Notes under the pieces: model-generated | Seen by the model: only the letters and a program-made list of their open reading frames with translations | The model's database searches: none | What the model was told of the DNA's origin: nothing | Part shown: piece by piece, positions 55,296 to 64,000 of the stretch | Numbering within the stretch: position 1 is the stretch's first letter | Layout of the letters: each line of letters begins with the position of its first letter | Source of the DNA: Ecdyonurus torrentis | Taxonomy: Eukaryota > Arthropoda > Insecta > Ephemeroptera > Heptageniidae | Length of the DNA: 64,000 bases | Direction of reading: 5' to 3' | NCBI GenBank assembly: GCA_949318235.1 | Contig: OX439128.1 | Location: 50,220,491-50,284,490, forward strand | Program-made: the position numbers and the translations under genes

Positions 55296-56660
55296 CGAAT
55301 TCCTTATTGATGCTGGCTATAATTTAAAAATAAATAAATAAAGTTATGGTTTATATTTAAAGATTAAGCTGCATGGATCCAAACAAATTTCAAAGTATCA
55401 TAAAATATCTTCGCTATAAGTTTTGCATGTGATACTACATACAGTATAATTATTTCAAAAATAAAAGTTGCACACATTTGAATTTATGTTGATTAATAAA
55501 ATAAAATATTACGTTACAATTTTATGTAAATTTAAGTAAAATAATTATATGACATTCACTAAATTAATAGATAATATTTCGTTCTTATATATTTTTTGTT
55601 TGTTTTTTACTCTTTCATCGTATATTAACTTAAAGTAGTTTGAACGAGTTTTGATATTATTTAAACGCCGTTTTAGTGCTACCTATAAATTCCTTATTTC
55701 TCTATGCTCCTATTGATGTAATAAAAAATACATTTAGTTCGAAACGCAAATAAAAAAATAGCCGCAAAGTCGAGCATTTTCCTCATACAACATTGGTTAA
55801 TGGCTGAAAAAGCCAGGATCCTTCCACAGTAGATCATTCATATTTCTGCGAAAGTGTATTTAAATGGACTCAAAAACAGATAAATCAGCTCTTTGATAAA
55901 CAAAGAAACTTTTAAAAGCATTAAACTAAATTTGGTTCGAAACGCACTGAGAACTTTGTGACTAAAAGAACTGAAAAGGAGAATTTTTTTGTTAACCAGT
56001 AATTTTTAAATAGTTCGGAAATCGGCCGCTAGAGGCGCCGAATCATGGCGCTCGCGGGAGGAACGAGATATAAACGTCAATTGAGCTCATAAACGTTAAT
56101 AAAACTCTTGTAATGTACTTAATATGTATTAACTTCATTATAATTAATTAATATATGCACTGAGAAGCGAGAAAAGTGTTTGATTAGAAAATAGTTACAA
56201 AAAGCAATATATATATGATTTGCTGGATTATCTCTTAGTGCCTTGACAGCACAGTTTGGTAGAGCGCTGCTTTTACACGACGAGGGTCAGCGGATCGAGA
56301 CTCGGTTATTGCAAAGTTTTTAATGATGAAATTAAATTCAAGTGAGCGCCAAACTTCAAATAAATTTAAAATCAGCTGCTAACAACCTCGTTCAAACTAC
56401 TTTAAGCAAAATTGTTATTTAACTTATTTCTTTACTGAAAAAAACTGAAAAAATTATATTTTTTTTGCAAAACAAAGAAATAATAAAAGCACCTTTTTTA
56501 AGTGATTTTTCCTCAAAAAAGGGGCGTGTCTTAAAATTTTCCGGGGGGCTTCGCCCCCCGGACCCCCCTTTTGCTGGGGGGGCTGCGCCCCCCCAGACCC
56601 CCCCAGTGGGCCCTCTCTGGTCTCTTCCTGAGTGGGCCTTTTCGAGCCAGTCCGACCCTG
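54400..56660. mobile_element. hAT-like non-autonomous element (2.26 kb)
   Basis: Inverted ends CAGGGTCGGACTGG / CCAGTCCGACCCTG, flanked by perfect 8-bp duplications ATGACACC (54392-54399 and 56661-56668), the hAT signature. The ends are G/C-rich (GGGGGGCTTCGCCCCCC palindrome near 56541-56560). No transposase frame is visible. Inside lie a smaller inverted repeat (about 55048-55256, AAAAGAGGACACATTGTCC and its diverged complement) and a tRNA-like block. Confidence 0.85.
56237..56313 (+). other. tRNA-like block (tRNA pseudogene or SINE head)
   Basis: An A-box-like CAGCACAGTTTGGTAGAGCGC is followed about 30 bp later by a B-box-like GGATCGAGACT. The acceptor arms do not pair well and no intact anticodon arm can be drawn, so it is not a functional tRNA gene. 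It sits inside the 54400-56660 element. Confidence 0.45.
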
Positions 56661-57562
56661 ATGACACCAGCAGGTAGGAATTCAATTGCAACAATGAAAA
56701 TGTGAAGTTTTTTTTTTTTCTCTCTCTCTTTTTTTTTTTTTTTCTTGGAGACGCTTGTCGAGCGATTTGCAAACCAAAGTTTAGTACTTAAAAATCATAC
56801 ATTACAATTTTCATGGTTAAATTCTTTTATTTTTGTTTTTCTCTTTCTTTCTTTTTCTATCTTCAATTTATTACTCTGTATACATTTCAAAATTAATGCT
56901 AAAACCTAATTGTTCACAAATAAATAAAAATATTTAAATAAATTACTGCTTTTAATTTTAATTAAGATTCTTTTTATTTTATGTTTAAATAGAATAAAAT
57001 TACAATTAATAATATGTACACTTTTTTTTTACATTACAATGAAAAGAATTCTTTTATGATGTTTATTTTTAATTTTTTTTCTTACTTTAAAGCCGGATTT
57101 CTTTTATTTTTTTGATACATGAATAATTACAAGTTGCCAGTCACCTTTAATCCTATATTATGTATTATATATGTAAAATATAAAAGTAATGAGTAAAATG
57201 TTTAATACTTTACTAAATTATGTTCATGATGCCTCTTTAAAATTTCCATTAGTCAAATATTATTAAGTTTTTTTTTTCTATTATTATTATTATTGAAAAA
57301 TATTACTCTAAAGGTTAATTAGAAGAATAAAATACTTACAAAGTTTTTGTTGCGCTTTAGAAATAAAGTAATAGTAGTAAGTAGTAGTATGGTGTTCTTA
57401 TTTTTAGAGATGAGAGAATAAAAAGTGTTAATCAAAAAAATGATCTTATTTTTTTTTTCTAAATAGATTTGGCATCAATGTTTGCAATTTAAAATACGTA
57501 CAGGTATTTCAATAAATAAATATTGCAACATATTCCGTTGTAATTGCAACATTTGCTAAAAT

Positions 57563-57564
<2 letters not shown>

Positions 57565-57634
<70 letters not shown>
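57565..57634. repeat. (GA)n microsatellite
   Basis: About 35 uninterrupted units. Confidence 0.97.
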
Positions 57635-57637
<3 letters not shown>

Positions 57638-58708
57638 AAAAAGAACTGGGCGTAACTATAATATTATAAACGACAATTATTATACTTTTTTTTTTATCAC
57701 TTATAGTTTTTTTTTTTCTTATACCAACTCATCAGTTTATATATAAAGAACTGCAAAATGTTTTAAATTTAAAAAAACTTTCTTAATTTATTTTTATATT
57801 GCAGCTAAATACTTAAATGATTTTTTTTATTTGCACATGATTCCTTTCACTTAAAAATAATAATAAAAAAATTCGTTTTATTAAGGTAGATTTACATGAT
57901 GATTTTTGCATTTAGTTACCTTAAAGGTGTACTTTCATATAATTTTTTTAACCAATAAATGTGGTTTTGGACTTTATTTTTTTGTCTCAGCAAGAAATTT
58001 TATCAATGTAATCTGACAGTTGAAATAAAAATATCCAAAATTTATAAAACTAATTACAAATTTATCTCTCTCTATTTTTTCTCCTTTTTTTTTCTCTCCT
58101 ATTTTTTTGTCATCTGGTCTGAATGTAAAAATCACCATGGAACCCCGTCTTTATCTTTAACTTACAAGAAAAAAAGTAGCAATAAAAACAACTTGTTAAT
58201 AAGTCTCATCTCATGCTTCAAATATGCATGTCAATAAGAGTTGTTATCATGACCACTTTTTGACCAAGTCACCAACCAACCAGCCTGCCTGCCTACCAGC
58301 TTGCCAGGCAGCCCAAGCTCTAATATAACATTAACTATATATACCAAAGATATTTAAACTTATTAACATAATAAGTCAATAATATTTAAACATATTAACA
58401 AAAGTAAATCAATAATATATTTTCAACACATTTTACAAAGTTCACTACACTCTTCTTATAATGGTAAATAATCTTTCATATTATACAAATAGTCACGAAT
58501 ATTATATTTATTTAAAAAAAATTTTTTGATGTAAAAATGTGATTGAGTCATTATACAATATATAAAATTTCATAATTTATTATCGTGAATAATTTTGAGC
58601 TCTTTTTTTTTTTTACACATGAGTGGTATTACACATCATGATAAATATAGATATTATACTCGCTTCTTATATTTCTGCATTGAATTCAATATTTAAAATT
58701 TATATAAC

Positions 58709-58743
<35 letters not shown>

Positions 58744-58878
58744 ATCATGTAAGTGATATTTATAAATATTAGCTAATAATGTCAAAAAGGTCTTTATAAT
58801 AACTTAGATTATATTATAAATGACCCATGAAAAAAAATTAACTTTATCTGCTTTTTTATGTATATTATGTCAGCAAAT

Positions 58879-59030
<152 letters not shown>

Positions 59031-60841
59031 AAAGCAGTTATAGTGATGGTAATGAGTGTGGCTAAGAGAACGTAAAGAGAGATATGTAAATAAACGTGGT
59101 TCGTGGTTATGGTCAGTCAGTCATCACAATATTCTCTGAAGAATGACACTGATGAGCATGTCCATCTCCATCTCTCTCACATACATACATACATACATAA
59201 CATTGGGTGGTCTTATGCTAATTACTTGCAAACACCTAAATACTTCTTATATTTTATATGACAAAAACTATATAAGACAAGTATGTTATACATATTTATG
59301 TTATACTTTATTACACTTAAACATTATTTAAAATATACATATATTTTTTTTTATAATATACAGATTATAAACTCAAATATGAAATAAATGATTTACATAT
59401 ACGTATTTCTTTTCGTTGTAGTGAATTAAATTGTTTTTTTCGTATAAGAAAAGTATTTGATTACTGGTGCTCGTTAAGGACTTAAGAATCCTAAGATTTC
59501 TATATAGTTCGGATTTCTAAGGGCTTTCTGTGACCCAAGTGCCTTGATAAATCTTATATCTATATAAGATTTTACTTTAAATAAAAACAAAAAATGAAAA
59601 TGTAACGCAAGCCGTGAAATAAAAATTTGCATATAAATCTCTCTTAATCATAATTAATCACACTGTACATTTCAAAATTGATAAATTATTTATATTTTCT
59701 TTTAAGAACAAATATCGATAGAAAAAAAAGTAGTTAATTTATCTTTTTATTATTATTATTATTATCAAATAATGAACCTTAAAGAGATTTTTCTATAAGA
59801 CTTTAATAATGTTTGCATATTATATGAAATATTTTTACAAAATGACTTTGCGAAATCATCTTCTTTATTCATAACATATAGTTTTTATATATAATATAAT
59901 ATTCAAATAACTTTCATACTCTGCATATATACGACATAATATGAAATTTTTTCTACTTATATAATTCACAAGTGGCTATACTTAAAGAGCATGATAAAGC
60001 TACACGGATCTCTTCTTGTTTAGTTATTATTATTAATAATAATAATATGCCGTAGGTGTGTAAATCTAACTTTGAAATAATACAATATGATCGGGATTTT
60101 CCTGACTTACTTTTTATCATATAGAATTTCCCATACTCTTATTCACATTAAGTATATAATTTTAAATGTATCAAAAAAGTTTTTATCTCATCTTATTAAT
60201 AGAAGTAAATCTCTTTTAATACAATTTTTATTTAAACTGCATGAAAATAAAAGAGGAATTTTTATAATACGCTAATTAAGATAAGGAAGTTTTTGTTTGA
60301 TATTCAGGGGAAATACCGCGCAGTGAATTAAATTATATTAATTTTAGTTTTTTAAAATTGTGTTATAGATTGCAATTACGTGTTTTGTTGTTTTTTATAT
60401 ACGTTCGCACGAGAGAGAAAGAGAAAGAGAGAGAGAGAGCATCGACACTGACATTCAAGCTTGCATGAGCTCGCGGTCACCGTTTTTTTAAAGACGCGCG
60501 TAAATAACATTTTAAAAATAAATAATGTATAACACAAAGAAATAACATGCAATTTTACATACGAATTCTAGTATGAATTAAATTTATTTCATCACTTATT
60601 ATAAGTTTGCAACTGTCAAGTTTTTTATGTTTGTTAATTACTTTAATATAAAAATTATTTTCTATTAATATCGTTTTGCAATTCACTTTAAGTTTCACGA
60701 AACTTTGTAAATCTTTCTATTAGTTCGATATCGTCATCTTTTTAATCAGGCTTTAACAAATTCAAAAACTTTCCCATTGCACAATTGACCATCCAAAATT
60801 CCCCGATTATTAAATTCAAATAAAAAAAAAAAGTGTCTTAC

Positions 60842-61303
60842 CTGTTGTTCAAATGCCCGAATTGCTTCCAGTAGATCATCTTCAAGTAACCGATGTTTAA
60901 GAGTTTCAAAGTCAGCTCTTAGTGCATCATGTTCTTCTCTCAATCTCAAAATCTCTGTACTTCTATACAATTCAAGAGCAATCAATCCAGAAGCCAAAAG
61001 TGAAGCAAGTAATATACCACAAATAATTTGTGCATTACAAAGACGATTTCTTTTTCTTGGTACATAATGTTGTGGTTCTGTTGTAGATGCATAAATAATT
61101 TGATGTTTTAAATTTTTTTCTGGAATAAATGCCATTCCTTCTTCTTCACAAGATTGCTTAGTTTGCATCTCTGATTTGTCCTGCTTTTGTACGGGACAAT
61201 TAGAGAAGGTTCTCATCACCTCAGGTACACCAGGAGTTAGAGTAACGTGTGGCGCGTGGTTATGAGTGCGACTGGCTCGCGCGAGAACGGTGAGCGCCTT
61301 CAT
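60842..61303 (-). CDS. First coding exon of a type II membrane protein, Eiger/TNF-ligand-like
   Basis: 154 codons ending at a strong donor (CAG|GTAAGACAC, intron from 60841, phase 0). The frame runs into the intron for 31 more codons, which are not counted. Residues 1-90 are cytoplasmic-like, with basic PRKRNR just before a single membrane segment (about 92-110). A heptad-rich stalk follows (113-142) and then LLEDDLLEAIRAFEQQ. This order, and the stalk ending in an L(x)E(x)xF-E motif, resembles the N-terminus of insect Eiger, whose receptor-binding TNF domain would be in later exons outside or hidden here. Membrane topology is well supported; the Eiger name is a moderate guess. A short upstream start at other Mets is possible. 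Confidence 0.7.
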
Positions 61304-61450
61304 ATGCCCTCCTCCTTGCCTGCTTTTGCTCTAGTCAAAGCGGAGGCGGCGGCGGCGGTGGTGCGGCGGACAACATAACCAAACCCGCGAGCTCGCGGCA
61401 CGGCGCTGCTAACCGCGAATTTGCGAGAGAAAAGAGAGAGAGAGAGAGAG
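61304..61450 (-). promoter_or_regulatory. GC-rich 5' region of the membrane-protein gene
   Basis: The only strongly GC-rich, CpG-containing stretch in the right flank (GCGGAGGCGGCGGCGGCGGT and CCCGCGAGCTCGCGGC), bounded by a GA repeat at about 61420-61450. Its position just before the ATG fits a 5' leader and promoter. No TATA box seen. Confidence 0.5.
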
Positions 61451-63561
61451 TCGCGATCCCAACATCAATCTATCTATACTATACGTCATTTTACGTCATA
61501 TACAGATTACTATGACATCATACTATGCATACTTTTTCTTAGTAAAAATACAAGATTGTATATATTCAAATACAAACACACTTTACATCCCACCTTCTAT
61601 AATAAACAATATTATTCATCTTTATAATATGTATCATAATTCCACATAAAATTATCAAACGATTAAAAAAGAAAAAAACATCATTTAATGAATGATCTCT
61701 TTATTTGATTGATTACATCATATATAATATTAATATGATCTAATTCAATTACAATTTAGACTTTGAAAATAAAAAAAAATCACATATTTACTTTACAAAT
61801 TATAAAGTAATATTTTAAACAATACTTAATTTAATCATCAACCTAAAATTATGCAAATTAACCTATAGAAAAAAATAGCACTTATACGAAAGAGAAAGAA
61901 TCATATATTTATTTATAAATTAATCATTATTTTCACGCCTACTTGCATTGTTTTGTATAAAAAAAATAATAATAAATAAAAAACTGATTATATCACCATA
62001 TAAAATATTAAGTAAAAAAAATTGTATATAATATATTTTGCAAATAATGATTATTATTTTTAGTCATCTTCGTGTCTCTATTTATAAAAATGCTAACACA
62101 AGTGAAGCATGTTAAAATTTATTTGATCATGGTCAGTGTTAAATAAAGCTTTTTGAATGAGTGAGTGGGAGTTTTCACTAAGCAACAAGAGGATTTTTTT
62201 TTAAATTGACACCAGCTGACATAATAAAAATGATGATTTCTGTAACTTTTTATATTTTATGATAACTTATTTTCTCGTATATACAATAGTTTTTGATATG
62301 ATAATAAGCTTTATAGTAAGAAGAAATAAGGTTCAAGGTTCTATCACAATTTTTTTAACATACTACAAAATAAATTCTTATATGAAACCATATTTTTAAT
62401 TTCTATAAAAAAAAAAAAAACGACTTAATTAAACGTTCTAATTAACTATCATCGTTATTTAACTGCAGTTTTTAAAGCTGACAAGTTTAGTTGAAATTTA
62501 AGATGTTGTATTTCAATTTCAATCTTATATATATTTTATATGTGATGTACGCACTGTCTGCGTTGCGTAAATCAAGATAAAGTTTATACGCAGATATGAT
62601 ATGTATATATAAAAAACAAAAATCCTAGTTAAAGTTCACGAACCTTTCTCTGTAATTTAAGTTCCGTCACTTTAAGCAAACATCTGCCAAAATTTTATTT
62701 CATTCAAAAGATTTTTTTTTTTTTTTAAAGTTTTTGTAAAATAAAAAAAAATTGTTTATTGCTGTACTTCTGCCATTAAGTTTAGTATAATATTTCATTT
62801 TTTTGTACAAAGTTTTAAATATTCATGTACATAAAGATAAAGCTTGTGGTTAAAAATCGTGCTTTGCAATTTAGGTTATTAGGAACATTTGATGATCTCT
62901 CATTATGCAATTTGGTATATAAAGGAGGAGATTTACATTTTTTTTTGAAGACTTTTGGCAATGAACCAAACATATAGAACATTTAAAACCGATATAATAT
63001 ATTGAAAGTCAAGTTCATTGTAGTTTTATTTATTGATTTATTCGAAGTTTCTTGAACATTTGTCATGAATTGATGATAAGAAAAGTATGAATGAAAACAA
63101 ATTGAAATTGAAATCATCAACCGCCAGCTTTCTCTGTCATATAGAAATTATGTAAACAAAGAATGTGATTCTTTATCATCTTTTCTCTTGTCAATGGTTC
63201 TAAGTTTATCAATGATAAGTCTTCATTCCATTGATATCTCTTTCAAGATTATTTCTTTCTTAATTCATTCAATTTTTATTTCGTTTTAAAAAAGTTATTG
63301 TGTACTTAAAGATCGGAAAATTCAATTTGAATGCAAAAATGGAATTTAAGGTCAATAAGAGTGCGCCTGCAGAACTTATAAGTAGGCAACCTTCTTGTCC
63401 TATATGTATTGCAGTCTTGCATAGCTTACAGGGAATATGTGACAGATTTATTTATTTTCTTGTAACTTGAAATTAAATTGTATATCATATATCATTATAA
63501 TTATAATATTATTGAAATTAAAGAATCTGCATCGTTTTGTGTGTGTAAGTTTATATGTGTG

Positions 63562-63646
<85 letters not shown>

Positions 63647-64000
63647 AAGTATACAAAAGGGGGAAAATCTTAAAGAGAAGTCACTACTGAAACTATATGT
63701 TGTAATTTTTGCATAAAATATTTTTTATTGTCAAGCACGGAAAAAAAAAACTGACAATAAGCGCAATCATCGTTATTGTTTTCCCGCCGCTATTTTATAA
63801 AATCTTCATTATGTAAATATATCAAGTTAACTGAATAATATAACTGTAGTTTACTGTAGTTTAACTGAATGAATTCTCAGAGAAGTGTCAAAAATACAGC
63901 TGACGTCATGAGGTAAAAAATGTAACTTGACTTTATATTCAGAATATTATTAAGAAAAATCACGTATAAACATAAATCTAAACTAACATTCAATAAGTAA
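61451..64000. other. AT-rich non-coding stretch with a GA microsatellite
   Basis: Contains a (GA)n at 63565-63645 preceded by a short GT tract. The Arg/Glu frames across it are repeat translation. No gene or RNA recognised. Confidence 0.6.
63565..63645. repeat. (GA)n microsatellite
   Basis: About 40 uninterrupted units. Confidence 0.97.

Noticed and set aside
56237..56313. Functional tRNA gene
   Set aside because: Only A- and B-box-like words are present; acceptor and anticodon stems do not pair properly.
61421..61627. 68-aa plus-strand frame at the GA tract
   Set aside because: Starts in a GA repeat, then random AT-rich sequence, and is antisense to the 5' region of the membrane-protein gene.

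Overview
This window is AT-rich animal nuclear DNA, most likely from an insect. It is full of long dinucleotide tracts (CT/GA, AT), mononucleotide runs, small inverted-repeat transposons and spliced genes with GT-AG introns. I cannot assign the species. Host coding content is sparse. The one host gene I can support is a first exon on the minus strand (60842-61303). It encodes the N-terminus of a type II membrane protein and resembles the start of the insect TNF ligand Eiger/ectodysplasin. No further exon of it is recognisable in the window.

The dominant feature is a complete Polinton/Maverick element of the adintovirus-like kind, 28788-49584 (20,797 bp). It starts AGTAGAAGG, ends CCTTCTACT, has 127-bp terminal inverted repeats with 5 mismatches, and is flanked by the 6-bp duplication AATATT. 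From left to right it carries a two-BIR protein (+), a BIR-RING inhibitor of apoptosis (-), a small potentially acylated ORF (-), an 83-aa and a 263-aa unknown (-), an adenain-type protease (-), the major capsid protein (-), a basic core protein (-), the penton-like minor capsid protein (-), a retroviral-type integrase with a chromodomain (-), a duplicated-motif basic protein (-), a small pVI-like protein (-), the packaging ATPase (-) and a zinc-finger protein-primed DNA polymerase B (-). It ends with an AT-rich 91-bp palindromic tandem array, a nested TTAA-flanked miniature transposon, an unrecognised three-exon gene (+) and a 207-bp tandem repeat beside the right terminus. All core reading frames are open, so the copy looks recent.

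The genes form a coherent virus-like programme. PolB replicates the linear genome, the integrase inserts it, the ATPase packages it into a capsid of major capsid protein and penton, and the protease probably matures the core and pVI-like proteins, both of which carry adenain-type cleavage motifs. The two BIR proteins probably suppress host cell death. Seven genes from the ATPase to the major capsid protein are packed almost without spacers, and four minus-strand genes share a TATA box placed 30-32 bp from a TCAGT or TCATT initiator.

The flanks (1-28787 and 49591-64000) hold two hAT-like elements with 8-bp duplications (300-498 and 54400-56660), a four-copy miniature element family with TATAGGGTG-type ends, a second AT-rich family, several hairpin elements with nesting, and many microsatellites. 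I see no rRNA, CRISPR array or other convincing protein gene in them.
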